A DNA stretch of 45,039 bases from an uncultured Christensenella sp. (lineage in GTDB: Bacteria; Bacillota; Clostridia; Christensenellales; UBA1242): the NCBI GenBank assembly GCA_949294455.1, contig CASFHD010000008.1, forward strand, positions 1-45,039, read 5' to 3'. Position numbers and translations under genes: made by a program. The first letter of the stretch is position 1. Each line of letters opens with the position of its first letter. The notes beneath the pieces are model-generated. The model saw only the letters and a program-made list of their open reading frames with translations. It did no database searches and was not told the origin of the DNA. Positions 7,733 to 14,980 of this stretch are shown here, piece by piece.

Positions 7733-9034
7733 TTATACTCTAAGGCCCTTAGGAAACAGATTATTTATCCTGTCATTTGCAACTTTAGCCCCTCCAAGAG
7801 GATATCCTTCTACTAAAATTGCAATGTAACCATTATGGAAATTTTCATTTATTAATGAATTTCCTGAAATATAATCAAACAATTTAGCATCAGCAAGGCT
7901 AAAATTTAAAAATTGATTAAAATTTTGTCCGAAAGACTTGAATAATTGATGATGTGGAATAAACCTATTATTTTCCACACTACCTAGTCTTACACCAATA
8001 TTTTCAAAATTTTGATATCTTGTTAATGGCAATATATCATTAAATCCAAAGACACAATTATTTCTCTCCAAGAAATAAGGAAAAGTAACATTTTTCAAAT
8101 TATATTCTAAAAATTGTTTACAAATTTCAATATTTTTAGAATTTTTCAGTAATTTTGATATTTTTTTGTTACTTAAATTATTGATATCAAAATTTTTATT
8201 TGAAGATTTTAATATTGCGTAAAATTGTCCTTCCCCTATTATTTTATGCGGAAAAAGTTTTTTCATCTCTATCAAATTAAAATTATATTTATATTTTATA
8301 AACTCAACATTTTCTTCATCTTCATTGACTGAAAAAGTGCATGTTGAGTACAATAAAATTCCATTACCCTTTAAGCAAGGAATTACATTATTTAATATTT
8401 CTTTTTGTAAGATTGAACATTTTTTTGAATATTCTTTTGTCCATTGCTTTATAGCGAAATCATCTTTTCTAAACATTCCCTCCCCTGAACAAGGAGCGTC
8501 AACTATCACAGCATCAAAAAAATTATAAAAATACTCATTTAATTTTTCACCTGGAAGACAACTCACATATATATTAGTAAGTCCTATTCTTTCTATGTTT
8601 GAAATTAACACATTGCATCTTTCCCTATCAATTTCGTTTGCAACTATAATACTATTAGGGTTTGCTAGTGCTAGCTGAATGGTCTTTCCACCAGGAGAAG
8701 CACAGCAATCTAGAATGTAACCATTTATTTTAGGCAACGCAGAAATAGGCGCCATTGCGGAAGGTTCTTGCATATAAAAAGCACCAGCAATATGCAACGG
8801 ATTATTTCCTACTTTTTCACAAGAATTTAAATAAAAACCAAAAGTATTAAAATTTGTTGCTTTTATATTCAAATTTGAAATATTTTTAAAATGTTCAACT
8901 GAATGCTTGCTAATATTTACTAATAATCCCCTAGCAGTATTGTTGTCAAGGGCAGAAAAATAATTAGGTGCATCATCACCTAAAATATTTTCAATATGTT
9001 TAATAAATTCTTTATTCAACAAATCTTTTTTCAT
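7733..9034 (-). CDS. rRNA (cytosine-5-)methyltransferase, NOL1/NOP2/Sun (RsmF/RsmB-like)
   Basis: This enzyme methylates a cytosine at C5 in ribosomal RNA using S-adenosylmethionine. The 433-aa protein has the SAM-binding motif I CCASPGGKT (110-118), motif IV APCSGEG with Cys182, and motif VI STCTF with the nucleophile Cys232. That two-cysteine arrangement is diagnostic of the family. The C-terminal about 150 residues, including HHQLFKSFG and YLGG-like segments, match the extra domain of RsmF-type enzymes of Gram-positive bacteria, which fits 16S rRNA better than 23S. The exact target base cannot be read from sequence. No SD is visible near the ATG: AGG is about 17-19 nt away. The gene stands alone, with 121 bp to the next gene upstream. 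Confidence 0.88.
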   Translation of the reverse strand: MKKDLLNKEFIKHIENILGDDAPNYFSALDNNTARGLLVNISKHSVEHFKNISNLNIKATNFNTFGFYLNSCEKVGNNPLHIAGAFYMQEPSAMAPISALPKINGYILDCCASPGGKTIQLALANPNSIIVANEIDRERCNVLISNIERIGLTNIYVSCLPGEKLNEYFYNFFDAVIVDAPCSGEGMFRKDDFAIKQWTKEYSKKCSILQKEILNNVIPCLKGNGILLYSTCTFSVNEDEENVEFIKYKYNFNLIEMKKLFPHKIIGEGQFYAILKSSNKNFDINNLSNKKISKLLKNSKNIEICKQFLEYNLKNVTFPYFLERNNCVFGFNDILPLTRYQNFENIGVRLGSVENNRFIPHHQLFKSFGQNFNQFLNFSLADAKLFDYISGNSLINENFHNGYIAILVEGYPLGGAKVANDRINNLFPKGLRV

Positions 9035-9155
9035 TTTTGATATTTAAATTAACCTGTAAGTACTTAAATAAAAAATATTAATTACTTAATTAAACTTCGC
9101 ATAAGGAATATTGTCTTGACTTGTTATTCCTCTAAATCAATATTATACTATTACA

Positions 9156-9614
9156 TCATAATTCTATTTTTGGATTATTATTTACTTCTTTATTGAATTC
9201 GTTAAGTAGTTTACGCTCACAAATTATTTTTAAAAATCCATCTTCGGTATTTTCGGCATTGATGTCCCATTTATTCAACCCCTCAATTTTAAATGTTTCA
9301 TCAGACTCTCTTTTTAAAATTTCCACTTTTGAAATTATAAATGGAAAACTATCTAATTCACATAAATTGATTTGTTTACTTGTATGTTCTTTAGAACTAT
9401 CTTTTCTTGAGAATGTAATAACATCATTGATAAAACTAAACTTCCAATTTTCACAATTTTTTATTCTAAAAATTCTTCCTCTTTTATGGTGAAATGATAT
9501 TTGGTTTACGAAAAAATTAAGTTTTTCAATTTCTTTCAAATCTAAATTTATATGAAATTCAATATTGCCAATATCTTCAAGTATTTCTATTTTTACATAT
9601 TCCTCTGTTTCCAT
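9156..9614 (-). CDS. Hypothetical protein, 152 aa
   Basis: Not recognised. It is a soluble, charged 152-aa protein with alternating hydrophobic residues, suggesting mostly beta strands, with no cysteine cluster, signal peptide or membrane segment. It has its own promoter (9660-9688), an SD AGGAG about 12 nt before the ATG, and a stop codon TGA, so TGA is read as stop here. An imperfect inverted repeat (AGGAATA/TATTCCT, about 9101-9130) follows the stop but lacks a T tract. Codon and base use match the neighbours. Confidence 0.7.
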   Translation of the reverse strand: METEEYVKIEILEDIGNIEFHINLDLKEIEKLNFFVNQISFHHKRGRIFRIKNCENWKFSFINDVITFSRKDSSKEHTSKQINLCELDSFPFIISKVEILKRESDETFKIEGLNKWDINAENTEDGFLKIICERKLLNEFNKEVNNNPKIEL

Positions 9615-9630
9615 TTTTAATTTATGCTCC

Positions 9631-9662
9631 TATTCTTATATACATATATTCTTATATACATA
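9631..9662. repeat. Exact 16-bp tandem duplication in the 5' leader
   Basis: TATTCTTATATACATA occurs at 9631-9646 and again at 9647-9662 without mismatch. It lies between the -10 box and the SD of the gene at 9614. Confidence 0.85.
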
Positions 9663-9688
9663 CTAACATTAAAATTTGCTATTGTCAA
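9660..9688 (-). promoter_or_regulatory. Promoter of the 152-aa gene
   Basis: TTGACA (9688-9683), a 17-bp spacer and TAGTAT (9665-9660). It lies just after the stop of the U32 gene, giving a leader of about 40 nt. Confidence 0.7.
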
Positions 9689-9702
9689 TACTATTGAAAG
9701 AT

Positions 9703-11841
9703 TTAATCTTCTAAATAGAAAATACAAGAATTTAATTTTATTCTGTTTAAAGATAATTCTCGACCCAAAATTTTATATTTTAATCCCTGCATATATGTAC
9801 ACTTGTTGCAAGAAGAATTATAAAATTCCTTAAAAGGACAATGAAGTAATGTCATATAATTAATTTTGTCTTTTAAACATATCACGCCACAATTATTTTC
9901 TATTTCCTCCGCCCTATTATCATCATATTCTTGTAACAAAAATATTTTAGCACCAAAATTTTTAAAATATTCACACGAAACAGAGTTGTATACATTTAAA
10001 AAACCGCCTGCTAAAAAGCCTTTATTTTTGTTTACTAAATCTAAAGCATATAAGTTATTTACAACTATGCTAATATGCACATCTGATAATATTTTCTTCA
10101 ACAAATCAAAATCTTTTTCTGTCGCAAAATTAGGAGTAAACAAAACTGGCAAAAAAGTCAATTTTTTAGAAATTTCTATAAAACCATTTAAATCAATATT
10201 ACTGTAGTCTTCTGGTCTTAAAATAACTAAATTTTCATAATTTTTTTGAATATTTAAATTAAATATTTCGTTATTGTTTTTTACATAAAAAATCTTATAT
10301 TTTTTGCTTTTTATAAAATTGTTAGTATTTTTTTGAAATTTTAATTTGTTTTTAATGTTTTCAATTGAAATTTTTAAGTTTTCAATCTTATGATTAGCAC
10401 GATTTAAATAATCTTTATTTAATTTATTTAAAAGATTAATTTGTAAATTTTTAGAAATCTGTTTGATTTTTGCGTCCAGCAAAAACACATTAAAATCAAA
10501 TTTATCAACTTTAACTTTAAAATATTCTAGTTTAGAAAAAATATTATCAACTCGCTCTAAAGTAAATGGCTTATTAATAGATTCGGTAACTTCTACAAAA
10601 TCTTGAACATATTCATTTTCACATTGTAAGCGAAAATATAATATATTCCCTATAACATTTAGTTTTAAAATAGAATGTAATCTATTGTCTTTGTAAATTT
10701 CGTTTTCTTTTTTTTCATCTTGAATAATATTTACAATATCACCTTTTTTACATTTTGTAGAAGAAGTCGTGAAAATATATCCGTTATCGACCTTTTTCAA
10801 ATCAAACAAACTAATTGTATCAATTTCTAATTTGTTTCTAAATATTTTAATAGAAGATTTTTTTGTTAAATTATAATTTGTAATTATCTTTACAGTAGTA
10901 AAACGCTTGCCAATTGAAACACTTTCTACTTTCCCAATTTCAATGCCTATATGAGAAGAATAATTTGATATAATTGATGAATTGCCTTTGAAATAACCTT
11001 CTGTAAATTCACGATTAAAAGCAAGACACAAATCATCATAATTTGATTTAGATACTTTATAGTTTTTATCTAAAACTTCTCTATAAACTTTAGTTGCTGT
11101 GGCTATATAAAAAGGTCTTCTAGCTCTACCCTCGATTTTTAAACTATCAACACCTGCTAAAAACAAATCTTTTAGTCTGTTAATAAGACAAAAATCTTTT
11201 GCTGACAGAAAATAACCCTGCTTTTTAATGCTGTTTAAAGACAATGTTAAAGGTTGTCTGCAGTACTGAGCACAAACACCTCTATTTCCGCTACGATTAA
11301 TAAAATGTGAACAAAGATAACAATTTCCGGAAAAAGAAACACATAATGCCCCTTGAACAAAAAATTCTATTTCTAATCCCGTCTGTAATTTTATTTGTTT
11401 TATTTCATCTAACGAACATTCTCTTGACAGAACTACTCTAGTAAAGCCAATTTCTTTGAGTTTCTTTGCTCCTGCCACATTATGAACAGCCAACTGAGTA
11501 GATGCGTGCAAAACGATATTTGGAGCAAACTCGTGTAAAAGACAAGCGAGCCCGATATCTTGGATTATGATAGCATCAACACCATAATTCCAACAATTAA
11601 TTGCAAGTTCAACTGCTTTAAGCATCTCATCATCACGAATTAAAATATTTAAAGTCAAATAGACTTTTACATTGTGAGAATGCGAAAAAATAATAGCATC
11701 TTCAATATTGCGCTCATTAAAACCATCCGAAATATTATTTCTGGCGTTAAAATTAGAAACACCCAAATAAACAGCATCTGCTCCATTTTGAACAGCCAAC
11801 TTTAGACTTAAAAAATTCCCACAAGGCGATAATAATTCCAT
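9703..11841 (-). CDS. U32 family protein (RlhA/TrhP-type RNA hydroxylation)
   Basis: Members of this family are labelled peptidases, but RlhA hydroxylates a 23S rRNA cytidine and TrhP tRNA wobble uridines, with prephenate as a required metabolite. The 712-aa protein begins MELLSPCGNF, the family hallmark start. It has HASTQLAVHN and a cysteine cluster, Cys174, Cys177, Cys190 and Cys194, in the GNCYLCS...GVCAQYCRQP segment that would hold an iron-sulfur cluster. The long C-terminal half is like the RlhA/DUF3656 extension, so an rRNA target is the better guess. I chose ATG at 11841. An in-frame TTG at 11859 exists, but the promoter -10 lies between the two, so transcription should start at the ATG itself and give a leaderless mRNA. 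Confidence 0.85.
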   Translation of the reverse strand: MELLSPCGNFLSLKLAVQNGADAVYLGVSNFNARNNISDGFNERNIEDAIIFSHSHNVKVYLTLNILIRDDEMLKAVELAINCWNYGVDAIIIQDIGLACLLHEFAPNIVLHASTQLAVHNVAGAKKLKEIGFTRVVLSRECSLDEIKQIKLQTGLEIEFFVQGALCVSFSGNCYLCSHFINRSGNRGVCAQYCRQPLTLSLNSIKKQGYFLSAKDFCLINRLKDLFLAGVDSLKIEGRARRPFYIATATKVYREVLDKNYKVSKSNYDDLCLAFNREFTEGYFKGNSSIISNYSSHIGIEIGKVESVSIGKRFTTVKIITNYNLTKKSSIKIFRNKLEIDTISLFDLKKVDNGYIFTTSSTKCKKGDIVNIIQDEKKENEIYKDNRLHSILKLNVIGNILYFRLQCENEYVQDFVEVTESINKPFTLERVDNIFSKLEYFKVKVDKFDFNVFLLDAKIKQISKNLQINLLNKLNKDYLNRANHKIENLKISIENIKNKLKFQKNTNNFIKSKKYKIFYVKNNNEIFNLNIQKNYENLVILRPEDYSNIDLNGFIEISKKLTFLPVLFTPNFATEKDFDLLKKILSDVHISIVVNNLYALDLVNKNKGFLAGGFLNVYNSVSCEYFKNFGAKIFLLQEYDDNRAEEIENNCGVICLKDKINYMTLLHCPFKEFYNSSCNKCTYMQGLKYKILGRELSLNRIKLNSCIFYLED

Positions 11842-11847
11842 ACATAA

Positions 11848-11876
11848 ATTATAACACAAAGTGCCAAATTTGTAAA
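11848..11876 (-). promoter_or_regulatory. Promoter of the U32 gene, leaderless configuration
   Basis: TTTACA (11876-11871), a 17-bp spacer and a perfect TATAAT (11853-11848). Exactly 6 nt separate the -10 from the ATG at 11841, so the expected +1 is the A of the start codon. No SD is present. Confidence 0.75.
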
Positions 11877-11879
11877 TGT

Positions 11880-11921
11880 TTAAAAAATCAAAATACTTAT
11901 CAAATATAATTGATAAGTATT
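11880..11921 (-). terminator. Intrinsic terminator after the desulforedoxin-type gene
   Basis: A 12-bp perfect stem (11892-11903 with 11910-11921, 6-nt loop) is followed by a T-rich run on the minus strand. Confidence 0.75.
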
Positions 11922-12001
11922 AAAAAATAATTTTTATTTAATAAACATAAATTAATAAAAAATAATAAAAATAAAAAATTTTCTTTAAAATTCAGCAATT
12001 T

Positions 12002-12352
12002 TTAAATAATTTTTTTAAAATATAAATTAATTCCATCAAAAAACAACACACTTGAATTTTTAATATAAGGGAAATTGACTTCTCTAAATTTGCTATCTAT
12101 AAAAAATTTTTTACCGATTCTATCGCTTGAAAGAAATGCCAAAAACTGACCATTTTTAACATTATCAATATTCACAATTATATCGCTATTATTTACATAA
12201 TATTTTATTAAATTAAATTTATCTTCTGTTTTTATAATTTTATCCATCTTATCATTACAACAACTTATTTTACCACTATTATTGCAACTGCAAGGATTAA
12301 TAATTTCTATTATAGCCCCACAATGCTTGCACCTTAAAATTTCAAATTCCAT
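12002..12352 (-). CDS. Desulforedoxin-domain protein with degenerate superoxide-reductase-like tail
   Basis: Residues 5-36 match the desulforedoxin (rubredoxin-like Fe-Cys4) domain at the N terminus of desulfoferrodoxin: RCKHCG (Cys8, Cys11) and CC at 31-32 followed by DKM. The remaining 80 residues have the rough spacing of the neelaredoxin domain and end in NLYFKK where superoxide reductases have HGLW. However, none of the iron-binding histidines or the cysteine of the catalytic site is present, and the only histidine of the protein is H10. Superoxide reduction is therefore unlikely. An electron-transfer or metal-sensing role is possible. The length (116 aa) is close to desulfoferrodoxin (about 125). 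The SD AGGGG is 5-6 nt before the ATG. The gene is a single transcription unit with its own terminator. Confidence 0.6.
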   Translation of the reverse strand: MEFEILRCKHCGAIIEIINPCSCNNSGKISCCNDKMDKIIKTEDKFNLIKYYVNNSDIIVNIDNVKNGQFLAFLSSDRIGKKFFIDSKFREVNFPYIKNSSVLFFDGINLYFKKII

Positions 12353-12590
12353 AAATCCCCTAAAATATATTTTGCAAAATTAAATTTAAAATTCTTAAAT
12401 TATAAAATGCGTATAAATTCTTAGTAAATATATAATTATTTATAATCAAATTATAACTTATATAAATAATAAAATTTATACAACATTTAAAAGAAAAATA
12501 AAATTGAAAATTAAAACATCTTAAAAAGAGTATAAATATAAAATAAATTTATTAAATACACATTATTTAAAAATTTTCGTTGTTTTAAAT

Positions 12591-12622
12591 AAAAAAACTT
12601 TCACAAAATAGATTGTGAAGGT
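12591..12622 (-). terminator. Terminator of ssrA
   Basis: An 11-bp stem with one mismatch (12598-12608 with 12612-12622 approximately) is followed by seven T on the minus strand, starting 5 nt after the encoded CCA. Confidence 0.8.
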
Positions 12623-12627
12623 TAATA

Positions 12628-12967
12628 TGGTGGAGATGTCGGGCATCGCATCCCAAGTCCAATTACATAACCCTATACTGCACTACACGCTTATTTAAGA
12701 TTTAATTTTCGTCAAAAGATTAAGCCTTAACACTATCTATTGCTTAGCCTTTAATACAATTTGAACGCAAGGCGAAGTTCAAAAGGTTGCCAATCAATGA
12801 CGACAATCCAAAGATATTGGCACTCTAAGGTTATCGGCCCAGGCGTATTACGCAGCTACAGGCATTTCGCTATTTTCGTTTGCGATTAACTTTTTTTGCA
12901 ATTTTACAAGTTGCAACTTGACGTGCACAATATAAGATGATATAACTGTCGAAACTATTTCATCCCC
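12628..12967 (-). ncRNA. ssrA: Transfer-messenger RNA (tmRNA)
   Basis: This RNA rescues stalled ribosomes with SmpB. The 340-nt gene begins GGGGATG, which pairs with CATCTCC before the discriminator A and the encoded CCA (12630-12628). The tRNA-like 5' part contains the conserved TTTCGACAG. The resume codon GCA starts at 12883, and the reading frame 12883-12848 encodes the tag ANENSEMPVAA then TAA. With the charged alanine the tag is A-ANENSEMPVAA, ending in the AA degron. Pseudoknot-forming stretches lie on both sides of the tag frame. One oddity is that the T arm reads TTGGG-ATGCGATG-CCCGA, an 8-nt loop in place of the usual 7-nt TTCRANY. The gene lies downstream of smpB, a common arrangement in Bacillota. 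Confidence 0.96.
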
Positions 12968-12976
12968 ATATATTAT

Positions 12977-13005
12977 AGTATAACACATAATGAAATTTTA
13001 GTCAA
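12977..13005 (-). promoter_or_regulatory. ssrA promoter
   Basis: TTGACT (13005-13000), a 17-bp spacer and TATACT (12982-12977), nine nt before the mature 5' end. The -35 overlaps the stop codon of the preceding gene. Confidence 0.8.
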
Positions 13006-13897
13006 TATTTAATCGTAAGTCTAAATTATCACTATTTCTTAAGTTTGAATACTTTTGTCTTATGTCATAAGCAAGTGCAAAATTTATTAATTTGCCATTA
13101 TAAATTTCATCAATTACTATATTTTTAGCATCATCGTTCGAATATCCAGAATTTTTCAAATCATCGTATCTATTGAGTATAAATCTTAAAACATTTGCAT
13201 TAATCTTAAATTTAGAGTATTCTTTTGCAAAAGAAACAACTGTTAATATAATTTTAGCTTCATTATTGTTATCAACAAATTCATACAAATTTCCATTTAT
13301 AAATTTTGTAAAAGTAGTATAATTGCTTTTATCTCTTTTATATTTACTATCTTCTTTGGGAATTATAAGATAATACTGTCTAGCTCTTTTCTTTCCATTA
13401 CTAAAATCTTTCATTGAATTGTTATTAACAAAAGTACCTAAATAATCAACAAACAACCTTCTAAGTTCATTTATTTCTATGTCATTATCTTTTAAAGTTA
13501 AATCAAAAACATTTAAAAAATTTTCAAAATTATAATTATATCTATAATTAGTACCCCCTAATCTATCATTACTTACATTAATGTGATAAATAGACTTAAT
13601 CATCGAATCAAATTGCCTTAGTACAAGTTTAAAATATTCCTCTGTTTTATCAATATAAGGACTATATACTAATGAATGTAAATCATTTCCTAGCACTTCA
13701 ATAAGATTCAAAATATTGCCAAAATCTAGCATTCTAAATTTTTTACAAGTAAATAAGTAAACTTCATTTACTTTTTTTCTAGTATTCTCATCCAACTCGT
13801 ATTTGTAATAATTAGCAACATATCTTTCATTTGATGTGCCATTTCCCAACAAGTCTTCATAAATTAATTGGTCTTCATCATCAAGTTCAAACATCAT
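12998..13897 (-). CDS. Hypothetical protein, 299 aa, between smpB and ssrA
   Basis: Not recognised. A soluble protein rich in Asn, Asp, Tyr and Lys, predicted mostly helical, with no membrane segment, cysteine motif or obvious catalytic signature. It starts with two consecutive ATG codons (13897 and 13894). The SD GAGGAG overlaps the smpB stop codon, and the intergenic gap is 10 bp, so it is translated with smpB. Its location between the two partners of trans-translation suggests co-expression with ribosome rescue, but that says nothing certain about function. Confidence 0.75.
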   Translation of the reverse strand: MMFELDDEDQLIYEDLLGNGTSNERYVANYYKYELDENTRKKVNEVYLFTCKKFRMLDFGNILNLIEVLGNDLHSLVYSPYIDKTEEYFKLVLRQFDSMIKSIYHINVSNDRLGGTNYRYNYNFENFLNVFDLTLKDNDIEINELRRLFVDYLGTFVNNNSMKDFSNGKKRARQYYLIIPKEDSKYKRDKSNYTTFTKFINGNLYEFVDNNNEAKIILTVVSFAKEYSKFKINANVLRFILNRYDDLKNSGYSNDDAKNIVIDEIYNGKLINFALAYDIRQKYSNLRNSDNLDLRLNID

Positions 13898-13907
13898 TTA
13901 ATCTCCT

Positions 13908-14348
13908 CTAGTATTGTATTCCATTACGCCTTTTAATGTCCAATTCTTTTAAGGTTTCTCTTTTATCATACAATTTTTTACCTTTAGCAATAGCTATTTC
14001 GATTTTTAAATACGAACCTTTAAAATAGGCTCTAACAGGCACTATAGTGTACCCTTGCCTTTCTTTTGCTTTTTTAAGTTTTGAAATCTCTGATTTATTT
14101 AACAATAACTTTCTGTCTCGTTTTGGGTCGTTGGAATATTTATTTTTAGCGAATGCTTTGTCATAAGGAGCAATATAACTATTTTTTAAAAATACCTCAT
14201 TATTTTTTATAAAAACAAACGATTCATTTATGCTCATGTGACCACTTCTACATGATTTAATCTCATTTCCATTTAAAACAATACCTGCTTCAAATTTATC
14301 TTGTAAAAAATAGTTATAATTTGCGTATTTATTGCTACAAACTAACAT
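13908..14348 (-). CDS. smpB: SsrA-binding protein SmpB
   Basis: SmpB binds the tRNA-like part of tmRNA and delivers it with EF-Tu to the empty A site of stalled ribosomes. The 146-aa protein has the usual length. Diagnostic segments are GIVLNGNEIKS near the N terminus, DPKRDRKLLL, VPVRAYFKGSYLKIEIA and the C-terminal GKKLYDKRET, followed by the basic tail that inserts in the mRNA channel. The SD GAGGAG is 5 nt from the ATG, which overlaps the end of the upstream gene by 7 bp. Confidence 0.97.
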   Translation of the reverse strand: MLVCSNKYANYNYFLQDKFEAGIVLNGNEIKSCRSGHMSINESFVFIKNNEVFLKNSYIAPYDKAFAKNKYSNDPKRDRKLLLNKSEISKLKKAKERQGYTIVPVRAYFKGSYLKIEIAIAKGKKLYDKRETLKELDIKRRNGIQY

Positions 14349-14869
14349 CCAAACTCCTCAAAAACTATTATACCAGAACCATTATCATAGATATTAAAAC
14401 CTATGCTTTTAAAATAATACATCAAACTTTTTTTAGAATTAGTCAATTCAATTAAATAACTTTTAATTTCATCTTTGTCATATCCTGTTATTTCACTTAA
14501 AAAATCAACCGGCGTTTGTTCTTTTTTAAATTCTAATTGTTTTCCTTTAGATTGTAAAATATCTTCTAATACAACAACATCCTGCAACAGACTATGAAAA
14601 GAGAATTTATTTCCATTCACTTTTGATAGATATATAGCATTATTAGATAATTCTAAACTTGTTTCAGGTTTTACTTCATCACTAGAACATTCAACTATAC
14701 ATTCTAAAATCTTTTTACAACGAGGACTTGCGTTTTCATTAATTTTATTAGTCGTAATTAATTCTAATGCAAGCGCAAATAAATTATCTATAACATTTGT
14801 TTCAGTCGTTGCAGATTGTGGTTTATCAACCCTTTTAACTTTCTTACCTTTTATGTTTTCCCAAAACAT
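14342..14869 (-). CDS. Hypothetical protein, 175 aa, overlapping smpB
   Basis: Not recognised. A soluble 175-aa protein. The first 25 residues are basic and probably disordered. The rest alternates helices with a short conserved-looking QTPVDFLSEITGYDKDEI segment that could be a small helical DNA- or RNA-binding fold. A single Cys pair region (RCKKILECIVEC) is seen at about 50-61. Its 3' end overlaps smpB by 7 bp, and the SD GAAGGA sits 5 nt before the ATG, so it is coupled to smpB. The function cannot be assigned. Confidence 0.7.
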   Translation of the reverse strand: MFWENIKGKKVKRVDKPQSATTETNVIDNLFALALELITTNKINENASPRCKKILECIVECSSDEVKPETSLELSNNAIYLSKVNGNKFSFHSLLQDVVVLEDILQSKGKQLEFKKEQTPVDFLSEITGYDKDEIKSYLIELTNSKKSLMYYFKSIGFNIYDNGSGIIVFEEFGC

Positions 14870-14980
14870 TTTTTCCTTCTTTATTTTATTATTAATTATT
14901 TAATATTTTTACTTTTTATTATTATTTTTTTGATTTATATTATTTTTTGTTTTTTTTAATTTTTTATTTTTTTTAATTTT

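Noticed and set aside
9022..9050. Leaderless promoter for the rRNA methyltransferase gene
   Set aside because: The hexamers 5-7 nt before the ATG match TATAAT poorly, and there is no -35 at 16-18 bp. Left open because no SD is seen either.
9101..9130. Terminator after the 152-aa gene
   Set aside because: The AGGAATA/TATTCCT stem has a 14-nt loop and no T tract.
11842..11859. TTG at 11859 as start of the U32 gene
   Set aside because: The TATAAT -10 box lies between this codon and the ATG at 11841, it has no SD, and the family begins at MELLSP.
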